Positions 42,947 through 52,147 of a stretch of DNA of 64,000 nt are shown one piece after another. The DNA comes from Phenylobacterium sp. (GTDB lineage: Bacteria; Pseudomonadota; Alphaproteobacteria; Caulobacterales; Caulobacteraceae), in assembly GCF_030651185.1 (NCBI RefSeq), contig NZ_JAUSCJ010000022.1, positions 586,750 to 650,749 of the forward strand, read 5' to 3'. A model generated the notes under the pieces. That model made no database searches. It was not told the DNA's origin and saw only the letters and a list, made by a program, of their open reading frames with translations. The position numbers were made by a program, and so were the translations under genes. The stretch's first letter is position 1; every line of letters starts with the position of its first letter.

Positions 42947-45900
42947 ATGCGGCACCAGGATGTGACGCTAGACGACAAATTTCTGCTCAGCCAGGGCCGG
43001 GTTTTCATCACCGGCGTGCAGGCCCTGCTGCGGGTCCTGATGGATCAGCGCCGCCTGGACCAGGCGGCGGGCCTGAACACAGCGGGGTTCCTTTCCGGCT
43101 ATCGCGGGTCACCGCTGGGCGGCCTGGATCAGCAGGCGACGCGGGCGAAGAAACATCTCGAGGCCTGTGAGGTGGTCTTCAAGGAAGGCCTCAACGAGGA
43201 CCTGGCAGCCACCGCCGTCTGGGGCAGCCAGCAGGCCAACCTGTTCCCCGGCGCCCGGTTCGATGGGGTCTACGGCATGTGGTACGGCAAGGCCCCCGGG
43301 GTCGACCGCACCGGCGACGCCTTCAAGCACGCCAACTTCGCCGGGACCTTCCCCAAGGGCGGCGTCCTGGCCGTGGCCGGGGACGACCATACCTGCAAGT
43401 CCTCGACCCTGCCGTCGCAGTCGGAGTTCGCCTTCCAGGACTTCGAGATGCCGGTGCTGTCGCCGGCCGATGTGCAGGAGGTGCTGGACTACGGCCTGCT
43501 CGGCTACGCCATGTCGCGCTATTCCGGCCTGTGGGTCGGGCTGATCGCGCTGGCCGACACCATGGATAGCGGGGTCACCATTGACGTCGACCTCGCCCGC
43601 CACAAGTTCGTCCTGCCGACCAATTTCACGATACCGGCCGGCGGCCTGGGCATCCGGCTGAAGGACCAGCCGCTGGACAAGGAGCGCCGGCTCCGCACCC
43701 ACAAGCTCCCCGCCGCGCTGGCCTTTGCGCGGGCCAACAAGATCGACCGGGTGGTCCTGCCGGCCGCCCGGCCGCGCCTGGGCATCGTCTGTTCGGGCCA
43801 GGCCTACAAGGACGTGATCGAGGCCTTCGCGGCCATGCGCATCTCCTTCGAGGAGGCCGCCAGCCTGGGCGTTTCCATCTACAAGGTCGGCATGCCCTGG
43901 CCGCTCGAGCCCCAGGGCCTCCGGGCCTTCGCCGCCGGTCTCGAGACCCTGATGGTGATCGAGCACAAGCGCCCGCTGATCGAGACCCAGGCCCGCGCCG
44001 CCCTCTACGACCTGCCGGCCCACGCCCGGCCCCGGATCATCGGCAAGACCGACGAGGTGGGCCATCCCCTGCTGTCGCAGCTGGGCTCGCTGTCGGTGGC
44101 CGAGGTGGCGCTGGCCATCGCCGACCGCCTGCCGCCCGGCCCGCACATGGACCGGGTGCATGACTATCTGAGCCGGGTGTCGGCCGCCTCGATGGCTGCG
44201 GTGACGCTGGCCGCCGAACAGCAGCGCAAGCCGTTCTTCTGCTCGGGCTGCCCGCACAACACCTCGACGCGACTTCCCGAGGGGTCGCGAGCCCTGGCCG
44301 GCATCGGCTGCCACTACATGGCCAGCTTCTCCGACCCCCAGACCGACCTGAACAGCCACATGGGCGGCGAGGGCCTGACCTGGGTCGGGTCGGCGCCCTT
44401 CACCACCGAGGACCATGTCTTCGCCAACCTGGGGGACGGGACCTACAATCACTCCGGCTCGCTGGCCGTGCGCGCCTCGATCGCCGCGAAGTCCCACATT
44501 ACCTACAAGCTGCTGTTCAACGACGCGGTGGCCATGACCGGCGGCCAACAGGCCGAGAGCGGCTTTACCCCCGCCCAGATCACCCGCCAGCTGGCCTCGG
44601 AAGGTATCGCCAAGACGGTGATCGTCGCCGATGACCCCACGCGCTACGACCACGTCACCGACCTGGCGCCCGGCGTCGAGGTCAGGCCGCGTTCGGAGCT
44701 GATCGCGGTGCAGAAGATGCTGCGCGACACGCCCGGTACGACGGTCCTGCTCTATGATCAGGTCTGCGCCACCGAGAAGCGCCGGCGGCGCAAGCGCGGG
44801 GCCATGGAGACCGCCACCCGGCGGGTGTTCATCAATCCCCTGGTCTGCGAGGGCTGCGGCGACTGTTCCAAGGTCTCCAACTGCGTCTCCGTCGAGCCGC
44901 TGAACACCGAGTTCGGCCGCAAGCGGAAGATCAACCAGTCCAGCTGCAACACCGACTATTCCTGCCTCGACGGCTTCTGTCCCTCCTTCGTCACCATCGA
45001 AGGCGGCGAGAACGCCCAGGCCAAGGCCCTGCCGGCGCTGACGGCCGACTCCACGCCCCTGCCGGCCTTCGAGCCGCTGGAGGGGGTGAAGAACATCGTC
45101 TTCACCGGCATCGGGGGAACCGGTGTCACCACCGTCGCCTCGATCCTGGCCATGGCCGCCCATGTGGACGGCCGCGCCGCCTCGGTGGTGGACATGACCG
45201 GCCTGGCCCAGAAGGGCGGGGCGGTATTCTCCCACGTCCGCATCGGCCAGGAGGAAGACACGGTCGTCGGCGGCCGCGTGCCCGCCGCCTCGGCCCATGT
45301 GCTGATCGCCTGCGACATCCTCTCGGCGGCGGGGCCAGACGCTCTGTCGCTCTACGCCAAGGACCGCACCGTGGCCTGCGGCAACGAGGACTTCGCGCCG
45401 ACCGCCGACTTCGTCACCGACCGCGATGTGCGGTTCGACGCGGGGAACATGGCCAAGCGGATCTCGGCGGCGACCAAGAGCTACGACGAGTGCCCGGCCC
45501 ACCACCTGGCCGAGACCCACTTCGGCGACGCCATCTACGCCAACATGATCATGGTGGGCTTCGCCTGGCAGCAGGGGCTGATCCCGATCTCCAGCCGCGC
45601 GGTCTATCGCGCCATCCGCCTGAACGGCGTCCAGGCCGAGGCCAATCTGCAGGCCTTCGAACTGGGCCGCCGCGTCGCCCACGATCCGGCCGAGCGCGGC
45701 AAGGCCGAGGCCGATACGCCGACGCCGGAGACCATGCCGCTGGCCGAGTTGATCGCTCACCGCGCCAAGGAGCTGACCGCCTATCAGAACGCGGCCTATG
45801 CCAAGCGCTATCTCGACGGGGTGAACCAGGTGGCCAAGGCCGAGGCGATCTTCGGCTCCGAGGTCCTGACCCGCTCGGTGGCGGTGAACCTCTACAAGCT

Positions 45901-46360
45901 GATGGCCTACAAGGACGAGTACGAGGTGGCCCGGCTCTATTCCGACGGCCGTTTCGAGGCCGAGAAGAACGGGACCTTCAAGGGCGGCAAGGCCAAGGTC
46001 TGGCTCGCCCCGCCGATCATTGCGCCGAGAGACGCCAATGGCCGGCCGAAGAAGATCGCCTTCGGCGGTTGGATGCTGGACCTGGGCTTCCCGGTGCTGG
46101 CCCGGCTGAAGGGCCTGCGCGGCACGGGCCTCGACCTGTTCGGCTACAGCGAGGAGCGCAGGATGGAGCGGGGCCTGATCGCGCAGTACGAGGCGGGGAT
46201 CGACAAGATCCTCGCCGGGCTGTCGTCAGAGAAGATGCCGGTCGCCGTCCAGATCGCCCAGATCCCGCAGCAGATCCGCGGCTATGGCCACATCAAGGAC
46301 GCCTCGGTCACCAAGGCCAGGGCGCAGGAGGCGGCGCTCTGGGCTCAGTGGGCAACCTAA
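42947..46360 (+). CDS. Indolepyruvate ferredoxin oxidoreductase, fused alpha/beta subunits
   Basis: A 1137-residue enzyme that oxidatively decarboxylates aryl (and possibly branched) 2-oxo acids to acyl-CoA, reducing ferredoxin. The N-terminal pyrimidine-binding part begins with G-Y-R-G-S-P-L-G-G-L-D. The thiamine-diphosphate domain has C-S-G-C-P-H-N-T-S-T and G-D-G-T-Y-N-H-S-G. An iron-sulfur region (about 630-680) contains C-E-G-C-G-D-C. The gamma-type domain (about 715 onward) has G-I-G-G-T-G-V-T-T-V. AAGGAAAG precedes ATG 42947. Control by the divergent Lrp protein would tie it to amino-acid catabolism. Confidence 0.95.
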   Translation: MRHQDVTLDDKFLLSQGRVFITGVQALLRVLMDQRRLDQAAGLNTAGFLSGYRGSPLGGLDQQATRAKKHLEACEVVFKEGLNEDLAATAVWGSQQANLFPGARFDGVYGMWYGKAPGVDRTGDAFKHANFAGTFPKGGVLAVAGDDHTCKSSTLPSQSEFAFQDFEMPVLSPADVQEVLDYGLLGYAMSRYSGLWVGLIALADTMDSGVTIDVDLARHKFVLPTNFTIPAGGLGIRLKDQPLDKERRLRTHKLPAALAFARANKIDRVVLPAARPRLGIVCSGQAYKDVIEAFAAMRISFEEAASLGVSIYKVGMPWPLEPQGLRAFAAGLETLMVIEHKRPLIETQARAALYDLPAHARPRIIGKTDEVGHPLLSQLGSLSVAEVALAIADRLPPGPHMDRVHDYLSRVSAASMAAVTLAAEQQRKPFFCSGCPHNTSTRLPEGSRALAGIGCHYMASFSDPQTDLNSHMGGEGLTWVGSAPFTTEDHVFANLGDGTYNHSGSLAVRASIAAKSHITYKLLFNDAVAMTGGQQAESGFTPAQITRQLASEGIAKTVIVADDPTRYDHVTDLAPGVEVRPRSELIAVQKMLRDTPGTTVLLYDQVCATEKRRRRKRGAMETATRRVFINPLVCEGCGDCSKVSNCVSVEPLNTEFGRKRKINQSSCNTDYSCLDGFCPSFVTIEGGENAQAKALPALTADSTPLPAFEPLEGVKNIVFTGIGGTGVTTVASILAMAAHVDGRAASVVDMTGLAQKGGAVFSHVRIGQEEDTVVGGRVPAASAHVLIACDILSAAGPDALSLYAKDRTVACGNEDFAPTADFVTDRDVRFDAGNMAKRISAATKSYDECPAHHLAETHFGDAIYANMIMVGFAWQQGLIPISSRAVYRAIRLNGVQAEANLQAFELGRRVAHDPAERGKAEADTPTPETMPLAELIAHRAKELTAYQNAAYAKRYLDGVNQVAKAEAIFGSEVLTRSVAVNLYKLMAYKDEYEVARLYSDGRFEAEKNGTFKGGKAKVWLAPPIIAPRDANGRPKKIAFGGWMLDLGFPVLARLKGLRGTGLDLFGYSEERRMERGLIAQYEAGIDKILAGLSSEKMPVAVQIAQIPQQIRGYGHIKDASVTKARAQEAALWAQWAT

Positions 46361-46755
46361 CGTCTGCGCTTGAGGCCCAGGCGCGCTGCGAGGACAAGGA
46401 AGAAGCCGAGGAAAGCTGCGCCAAACAGCGCGTCCTCCCGGTCCTTGGCGAGCATGTCGCCGGGATCAGACAGGCGACTGCGCTCAGGATGGCCGCGCGT
46501 TATCCAGATCGGGAGCGTCTGACCGACCCGGTAGGTGGGGCAGTCGTCGGGACTTAGGTCGGCGCCCGAATAGGTCCTGCCGTCATGGGTGTAAGCGTAA
46601 GCAAGTGTCGCGTGATCGTCGCAGGTGAGGGCGGTCACGACACCCTCGGAGACCTCTCCGACCTTGCCGAAATGAGAACGACGCTCAGCGTTGATTGAGA
46701 ATATGCCGACGAAAATGAGCGCGCTTGTTACGGCGTAAATCAAGACCCAGCGCAT
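46357..46755 (-). CDS. DUF3592-like membrane protein
   Basis: About 132 residues from ATG 46755 (a TTG at 46764 is in frame). A membrane helix lies at about 2-22 and another near 103-122. Between them an extracytoplasmic domain contains G-V-V-T-A-L-T-C-D-D-H, Y-A-Y-T-H-D-G-R-T-Y-S-G and V-G-Q-T-L-P-I-W-I. This arrangement resembles DUF3592 proteins of unknown role. It sits between the oxidoreductase gene and a duplicate of that gene's 3' end, so it may have arrived as an insertion. Confidence 0.65.
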   Translation of the reverse strand: MRWVLIYAVTSALIFVGIFSINAERRSHFGKVGEVSEGVVTALTCDDHATLAYAYTHDGRTYSGADLSPDDCPTYRVGQTLPIWITRGHPERSRLSDPGDMLAKDREDALFGAAFLGFFLVLAARLGLKRRR

Positions 46756-46804
46756 CAACGTCAAGTTCGGACCCCGCCGCGGATAGTCAGCTACCGGAGC
46801 CGAA

Positions 46805-46875
46805 GGCTACGCCCACCCGCCTCGGTCACCAAGGCCAGGGCGCAGGAAACGGCGCTCTGGGCGCAGTGGGGGTAG
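46805..46875 (+). pseudogene. Duplicate 3' end of an indolepyruvate oxidoreductase gene
   Basis: Bases 46819-46870 match 46301-46352, the end of the intact oxidoreductase gene, at 49 of 52 positions. The copy still reads A-S-V-T-K-A-R-A-Q-E-T-A-L-W-A-Q-W-G then TAG (46873-46875). A shorter match (GGCTACGCCCAC at 46805-46816) lies just before it, with a small deletion between. It is a relic of a second copy or of a recombination event. Confidence 0.75.
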
Positions 46876-46883
46876 CAGATTTT

Positions 46884-47042
46884 CCTTCTCCCCTTGCGGG
46901 AGAAGGTGTCGGGCGAAGGCCCGACGGATGAGGGGTCACGCTCCCCCCTCCGCACTTTCTGAAACGCCCTAATCCGAGAGGTCTTTCGACCCCTCATCCG
47001 ACCCTGCTCCGCAGGGCCACCTTCTCCCGCAAGGGGAGAAGG
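46884..47042. repeat. Large inverted intergenic repeat
   Basis: The left arm CCTTCTCCCCTTGCGGGAGA with AGGTG (46884-46908) is mirrored by CACCTTCTCCCGCAAGGGGA with GAAGG (47018-47042). GGATGAGGGGTC and GACCCCTCATCC inside are also inverted. Each outer arm is itself a small hairpin. This type of repeat is commonly dispersed between genes in high-GC alphaproteobacteria. Confidence 0.75.
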
Positions 47043-47048
47043 ATTTCG

Positions 47049-48320
47049 TCAGGGCCGCGCCGCCACGCGCTCTGCGATCAAGGCCCGCTCCAGGCTGGTC
47101 TCGCCCGAGGCCCGCGCCGCGGCGATCAGGGTCAGGTCGATGACGTCGCGCTGGGCGTGGCTGCCGCCGAAGCGGTGGGCGCGGCTGCGGACGGTGCGCA
47201 GGTCGTCGGCGGCGTCGGCGAAGCGGTTCTGGCCGAACGCGACCAGGGCGCGGGCGACCGGCAGGCCAACGTCGTTAGTCATCATGGCGTTATCGCCGGC
47301 CCCGGCGGCGGCGGCCTCCAGGCTCGCCATCAGATCCCGAGCCGCGGAGTCGCGGCCGGCGCCGACAAGGGCCATCATGGCGTGGGCATCGTCGAAGGCC
47401 GAGAGGCCGAGGCCCCCCTTGCCTTCGTAGGCGTCTGCCAATTTCACGAACCGGTCCTGCGTGGCCGCGCCCTCCAGCTTCAGCCGCCAGAGCAGGGCCG
47501 CGGCGTCCAGCAGGTCGAAGGCCATGTCCGAGCCATCGCCGGTGATCGGGCCGTCATAGATGGCCATGGCCTCCTCGGTCTCGCCCAGGCCCAGGTGGAA
47601 GAGCGCCAAGTGCCACCAGTTGTGGACGCCGAACAGGCTGTCCTTCTGCCAGGCGGGGTTCTCGGTGCGCATCCAGGTGATCCCGTCGGCGCGCCGGTCC
47701 TGCATCTCAAGCACATGGGCCACGGCGTGCTGGGCCCAGGCGTTGCGGGGCTCAAGCGCGATGGCCTCGCGGCCGGCGGCCTCGGCGCGGTCGTAGAGGC
47801 CGGTCTCCTCCAGGCCGAAGGCCAGCATGCCGAGAATGGCGTGGTAGTCCGGCGTCTGGGTTGACCAGGCGGGCAGGGCGCGGGTGATGCGGTCGCGCAG
47901 CATGCGGCTGTCGCCCAGCATGAAATCCATCAGCTGGCCGGACTGCAGCGCCACCCCGTCCAGGGGGTGGGCGATGGAGACGTCCTCCAGGATACGGCCG
48001 GCGGCGGTGAACTGGCCGGCGGCCATCTGCACTGCTGCGGCGACGTGGCCACGCTCGCGGTCGGTGGCAGTCAGGTCGCGGGCGGCGTCGACGGCGGCGG
48101 CGCCCATCGCCGCCACGTCGGGGGAGGTTCCCACCAGCAGCATGTCGGCCTTCAGCACGTGGGCCATGACGAAGCCGGGGCTGTCGGCGATGGCCCGTTC
48201 CAGAAGCGGCAAGGGCGCGCCGTAGAGGCTGTGATAGAGGCTGACCGCCTGCCTGTAGTCGGCGGCGGCCTGGGGGCTGGCGCCGGTAAGGGTCAGGCCG
48301 ACGGCGTCTGTCTCAGGCAT
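47049..48320 (-). CDS. TTC38-type tetratricopeptide protein
   Basis: A 423-residue helical-repeat protein. The opening T-G-A-S-P-Q-A-A-A-D-Y-R-Q-A-V and the middle motifs H-A-I-L-G-M-L-A-F-G-L-E-E-T-G, A-Q-H-A-V-A-H-V-L-E-M and G-V-H-N-W-W-H-L-A-L-F-H-L-G match the TTC38 family found in bacteria and animals. The conserved histidines suggest more than a scaffold role, but no activity is established. ATG 48320 is preferred to a TTG at 48347; GAGAGGA precedes it. Confidence 0.85.
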   Translation of the reverse strand: MPETDAVGLTLTGASPQAAADYRQAVSLYHSLYGAPLPLLERAIADSPGFVMAHVLKADMLLVGTSPDVAAMGAAAVDAARDLTATDRERGHVAAAVQMAAGQFTAAGRILEDVSIAHPLDGVALQSGQLMDFMLGDSRMLRDRITRALPAWSTQTPDYHAILGMLAFGLEETGLYDRAEAAGREAIALEPRNAWAQHAVAHVLEMQDRRADGITWMRTENPAWQKDSLFGVHNWWHLALFHLGLGETEEAMAIYDGPITGDGSDMAFDLLDAAALLWRLKLEGAATQDRFVKLADAYEGKGGLGLSAFDDAHAMMALVGAGRDSAARDLMASLEAAAAGAGDNAMMTNDVGLPVARALVAFGQNRFADAADDLRTVRSRAHRFGGSHAQRDVIDLTLIAAARASGETSLERALIAERVAARP

Positions 48321-48358
48321 GCGATAGGTCCTCTCCCCGGCGCGCAAAGCCTATAGCG

Positions 48359-49714
48359 CTATTTCGGCCTGACCAGGGGATAGAGCGCGGCTGACCCCAA
48401 CAGCAGGACGCCGGCGATCAGCGGCGCCTTCCAGTCGCCCGAGGTCATGCGCACCACCAGCAGGGCCAGGCAGACGATGGCGCCGGCGATCGGCACGAAC
48501 AGCGGCACCTCGAACCCCCCGCGCGCCTCGTTCTTGCGCAGCCGCAGGACCACGAGGGCGGCGTTCACCACCACGAAGATGGTCAGCAGCAGCAGGACGG
48601 TGGCCGCCGCCAGTTCGGCGCTGTCGCCGGACAGGGTGAGCGCCATCAACACCACCAGGATCAGGGCGATGGAGATGTGCGGCGTGCGCCGCTGCGGGTG
48701 CACCCGGGCCAGGCGGGCGGGCAGTCGGCCGTCCCGGGCCATGCCGTAGAGCAGGCGCGAGGCGGTGACGTAGTTGATCAGGGCCGAGTTGGCGACCGCG
48801 ACCACGGTGATCACCACAAAGGCCCAGCCTGGGAACCAGGGCGCCGCCTTGGCCATGACGTCGGCGAGGGGCGCCTTGGCGTCGGCCAACTGTTGCCAGG
48901 GGACAGCCGAGACCGCCGTGATGGCCACGCCGACATAGAGGAGGCAGGCCAGGACCATGCCGATGACCAGACCCAGGGGCAGGGTGCGCCGCGGGTTCTT
49001 CACCTCCTCGGCGACATTCAGCGTGTCCTCGAAGCCGGCGAAGGAGAAGAAGGTAAGCACCGCGCCCTGGACCAGCAACAGAGGGGGCACCATCAGCAGC
49101 CCGCCGCCGTCCGGATTGGCCGGGGTCTGGAACAGGTCGACCGAGCCCCAGTACTTTGCGCCCACGAGGATAATCAGGGCCAGGCCGCCGGCCTCGACGA
49201 TGCTGCAGGCGACGTTGGCCCACATGCTCTCGCGGATGCCGCGATAGACGATGCCGGCCATCAGAACGAGATAGGCCAGGGTCAGGACCGTGACCGGGAC
49301 CTCCGACAGGAAGGGAACGCGCTGCAGATTGGCGCCGATCACCCAGGAACCGGCGGCAATGGAGCCGAGCCCCGAACAGGCGACCGCCAGGCCCAGCACA
49401 TGGGTCAGCAGACCGTTTCCGAAGGCCCGATGGGTGATGAAGGCTGCGCCCGCCGCGCGGGGATAGCGCGAGCCCAGAGCCGCATAGGACAGGCCGGTCA
49501 GCAGGGCCGCAACCGCCGCCACCAGGAACCCCAGCCACACCGCCGAGCCCAGTTCGCCGGCGGCCTTGCCTACCAGGCCATAGATGCCCGCCCCAAGCAT
49601 GGAGCCGGAGGCGTAGAACACCATCTGGCCAAGGCCGATGGTCCGCCGCAGTTCGGGCTCGCCGGCGGGGGCGCGGGGATCGGCGGCGGTGTCGGTCAGG
49701 GTCGTGGTCTCCAC
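48359..49714 (-). CDS. APC family amino acid permease
   Basis: A 451-residue transporter of the amino acid-polyamine-organocation superfamily, with about 12 membrane helices. Helix 1 contains M-L-G-A-G-I-Y-G-L-V-G, the unwound substrate-binding segment. F-S-F-A-G-F-E-D-T-L-N-V-A-E-E-V-K-N-P marks helix 6 and the following loop, diagnostic of the family. Translation starts at GTG 49714. The substrate is unknown. Confidence 0.92.
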   Translation of the reverse strand: METTTLTDTAADPRAPAGEPELRRTIGLGQMVFYASGSMLGAGIYGLVGKAAGELGSAVWLGFLVAAVAALLTGLSYAALGSRYPRAAGAAFITHRAFGNGLLTHVLGLAVACSGLGSIAAGSWVIGANLQRVPFLSEVPVTVLTLAYLVLMAGIVYRGIRESMWANVACSIVEAGGLALIILVGAKYWGSVDLFQTPANPDGGGLLMVPPLLLVQGAVLTFFSFAGFEDTLNVAEEVKNPRRTLPLGLVIGMVLACLLYVGVAITAVSAVPWQQLADAKAPLADVMAKAAPWFPGWAFVVITVVAVANSALINYVTASRLLYGMARDGRLPARLARVHPQRRTPHISIALILVVLMALTLSGDSAELAAATVLLLLTIFVVVNAALVVLRLRKNEARGGFEVPLFVPIAGAIVCLALLVVRMTSGDWKAPLIAGVLLLGSAALYPLVRPK

Positions 49715-49884
49715 TCAGGACGCGACCTTGCGGCGGCGGCGCGGCAGGGGCAAGGCGAGCCCGGGTGTCGGCGGTCCGGTCACGCGGTTTGCCTCGCCAA
49801 GGTCAGGCGGCGCGCCCTGCGGAACTCGTCATATCAATCGGGCCCGGCTTGGCGTGACCCGCCTCATCGTCTACCCACCAAGCC

Positions 49885-50997
49885 ATGGCGGATTTCGATT
49901 TTGATGCGGTGGTGGTGGGCGCGGGCGCCGTGGGCCTGGCCTGTGGCTATGCCCTGACCCAGCGCGGCCTGGTGGTCGCCGTGCTGGAGGCCGGGCCGAT
50001 CATCGGCGAGGGTGTGTCGGCGCGAAATTCCGAGGTGATCCACGGCGGGCTCTACTACGCGACGGGATCGCTTAAGGCGCGGCTGTGCGTCCAGGGGCGC
50101 CGCGCCCTCTACGCCTTCTGCGACAGCCACAAGGTCGCCTATGACCGCTGCGGCAAGCTGGTGGTGGCGACGACGGTGGAAGAGGTCGGCCGGCTGGACG
50201 CCATCCTGGAACAGGCCCAGGCCAACGACGTCGAGGGCATGGCCCACATGACCAAGGCCCAGGTCCTGGCCCTGGAGCCCGAGCTGAGATGCGAGGGCGC
50301 GCTGGTGTCGCCGCAGAGCGGGGTCTTCGACAGCCACGGCTACATGCTGGCCCTGCAGGGCGAGATCGAGGCCGGCGGCGGGGCGGTGGTGACCTCCACC
50401 CCCTTCGAGGGCGCGAGCCCTATCGCCGGCGGCGGTTGGTCGGTGCGGGCCGGCGGGGCGGAGCCGACCACGCTCACCTGTCGCATCCTGGTGACCGCGC
50501 CCGGGCTGTCGGCCCAGGCGGTCGCCGCCGAGATCGAGGGCTTCCCGAAGGCGGAGATCCCCGAGGGCCACTACGGCAAGGGGGTCTATTTCCGGCTGTC
50601 GGGCAAGGCGCCCTTCGCCCGGCTGATCTATCCGCCGCCGATCCCCGGCGCGCTGGGCACCCACTACCGCCGCGACCTCGGCGGCCAGGCGGTGTTCGGG
50701 CCGGACCTGCAGTTCGTCGACACCCTGGACTACAGCGTCGATCCAGCCCGCGCCGCGGAGTTCTACGCCTATATCCGCAAGTTCTGGCCGGGCCTGCCGG
50801 ACGGGGCGCTCGCCCCTGACTATGCCGGCATCCGCCCCAAGCTGCATGGGCCGGGCGAACCGCAGCCGGACTTCCGCATCGACGGGCCGGAGAAGCACGG
50901 GATGGCCAACCTGGTCACCCTGTTCGGCATCGAGAGTCCGGGCCTGACCAGCTCCCTGGCGATCGGGCAAGAGGTGGTCTCGCGGCTCAACCTCTAA
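49885..50997 (+). CDS. FAD-dependent oxidoreductase, L-2-hydroxyglutarate oxidase-like
   Basis: A 370-residue flavoprotein of the DAO family. The FAD-binding [11 protein letters not shown] is at residues 9-19. [11 protein letters not shown] follows at about 49-59, the signature of L-2-hydroxyglutarate dehydrogenase/oxidase relatives. A late G-I-R-P-K-L and [11 protein letters not shown] complete it. It probably oxidises L-2-hydroxyglutarate to 2-oxoglutarate, passing electrons to quinone or oxygen. A monooxygenase gene follows 22 bp downstream. Confidence 0.88.
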   Translation: MADFDFDAVVVGAGAVGLACGYALTQRGLVVAVLEAGPIIGEGVSARNSEVIHGGLYYATGSLKARLCVQGRRALYAFCDSHKVAYDRCGKLVVATTVEEVGRLDAILEQAQANDVEGMAHMTKAQVLALEPELRCEGALVSPQSGVFDSHGYMLALQGEIEAGGGAVVTSTPFEGASPIAGGGWSVRAGGAEPTTLTCRILVTAPGLSAQAVAAEIEGFPKAEIPEGHYGKGVYFRLSGKAPFARLIYPPPIPGALGTHYRRDLGGQAVFGPDLQFVDTLDYSVDPARAAEFYAYIRKFWPGLPDGALAPDYAGIRPKLHGPGEPQPDFRIDGPEKHGMANLVTLFGIESPGLTSSLAIGQEVVSRLNL

Positions 50998-51019
50998 CGC
51001 TGGGCGCGGGGCTCCCCAT

Positions 51020-52033
51020 ATGGGCCCCATGACCTTGCTTTCCGTTCTCGACCTCTCGCCGATCCTCCAGGGCAGCGACGTTGGCCAGTCGCTGCGCAAC
51101 ACCCTCGATCTCGCCCGCCACGCCGAGCGCCTGGGCTACAACCGCTACTGGCTGGCCGAGCACCACAATATGCGGGGCGTCGCCAGCGCGGCGACCTCGG
51201 TGGTGATCGCCCACGTGGCGGCGGGGACCCGCACCATCCGGGTGGGGGCCGGCGGCGTCATGCTGCCCAATCACGCGCCCCTGGTGATCGCCGAGCAGTA
51301 CGGGACGCTGGCGGCTCTGCATCCGGGCCGTATCGACCTGGGCGTCGGCCGCGCGCCGGGGACCGACCAGCTCACCGCGCGCGCCCTGCGCCGGACCCTG
51401 ACCGGCGACGCCGACCAGTTCCCGCAGGATGTGATGGAGCTGCTGCATTACTTCGAGCCCGCCCAGCCCAACCAGGCGATCCGCGCCGTGCCCGGCGAGG
51501 GGACGCGGGTTCCGGTCTGGATCCTGGGGTCGAGCCTGTTCGGGGCGCAGTTGGCGGCGCATCTGGGCCTGCCCTTCGCCTTCGCCAGCCACTTCGCGCC
51601 CGCCCAGATGATGCCGGCGATCGCCATCTACCGGCAGCAGTTCCAGCCCTCGGCCTATAGCGACGCGCCGCACGTGATGCTGGGCCTGAACATCGTCGCC
51701 GCCCCCACCGACGCGGAGGCGGGGTTCCTGTTCACCTCCCTGCAGCAGGCCTTCGTCAACCTGCGCACCGGCCAGCCCGGCCCTCTGCCGCCGCCGGTGG
51801 AGGGCTATGGCGAGCGGCTCGATCCGATGGCGCAGGCGGGTCTGAGTTCGGCCCTGTCCCAGGCGATCATCGGTTCGCCCGACACGGTGCGGGAGGGCCT
51901 GGCCGAGTTCGTGGCCCGCACCGGCGCCGACGAGCTGATGGTCACCTCGCAGATCTTCGACCACCAGGCGCGCCTTCGCTCGTTCCAGATCGCCATCGAG
52001 GCGCGCGATGAGCTGGCGAAGGTGGCGGCGTAG
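51020..52033 (+). CDS. LLM-class flavin-dependent oxidoreductase
   Basis: A 337-residue luciferase-like TIM-barrel enzyme using FMN or F420-type flavins. The start L-S-V-L-D-L-S-P-I and [20 protein letters not shown] and [10 protein letters not shown] are typical of the YhbW/MsnO8-like branch. Start is ATG 51020 or ATG 51029. The substrate is not known. It is probably co-transcribed with the FAD oxidoreductase. Confidence 0.9.
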   Translation: MGPMTLLSVLDLSPILQGSDVGQSLRNTLDLARHAERLGYNRYWLAEHHNMRGVASAATSVVIAHVAAGTRTIRVGAGGVMLPNHAPLVIAEQYGTLAALHPGRIDLGVGRAPGTDQLTARALRRTLTGDADQFPQDVMELLHYFEPAQPNQAIRAVPGEGTRVPVWILGSSLFGAQLAAHLGLPFAFASHFAPAQMMPAIAIYRQQFQPSAYSDAPHVMLGLNIVAAPTDAEAGFLFTSLQQAFVNLRTGQPGPLPPPVEGYGERLDPMAQAGLSSALSQAIIGSPDTVREGLAEFVARTGADELMVTSQIFDHQARLRSFQIAIEARDELAKVAA

Positions 52034-52039
52034 TTCGCC

Positions 52040-52133
52040 GTCATCCCGGGCGACCGCAGGGAGACCCGGGACCCAGGGGGGTGATTGCAGCCCCTGGCTC
52101 CCGGCTCTCCGCTTCGCTGCGGCCGGGATGACG
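52040..52133. repeat. Dispersed intergenic repeat (copy near the sugar dehydrogenase)
   Basis: The right part (52101-52133) is the reverse complement of the repeat at 41363 with one mismatch in 33. The left part (TCATCCCGGGCGACCGCAGG) is a diverged copy in the opposite orientation, so the whole element is a large imperfect palindrome between convergent genes. Confidence 0.7.
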
Positions 52134-52147
52134 TCGCGGTGTGTGAG

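Noticed and set aside
43109..45760. 883-codon minus-strand frame opposite the indolepyruvate oxidoreductase
   Set aside because: Composition typical of the antisense of high-GC coding DNA; the sense gene has complete family motifs.
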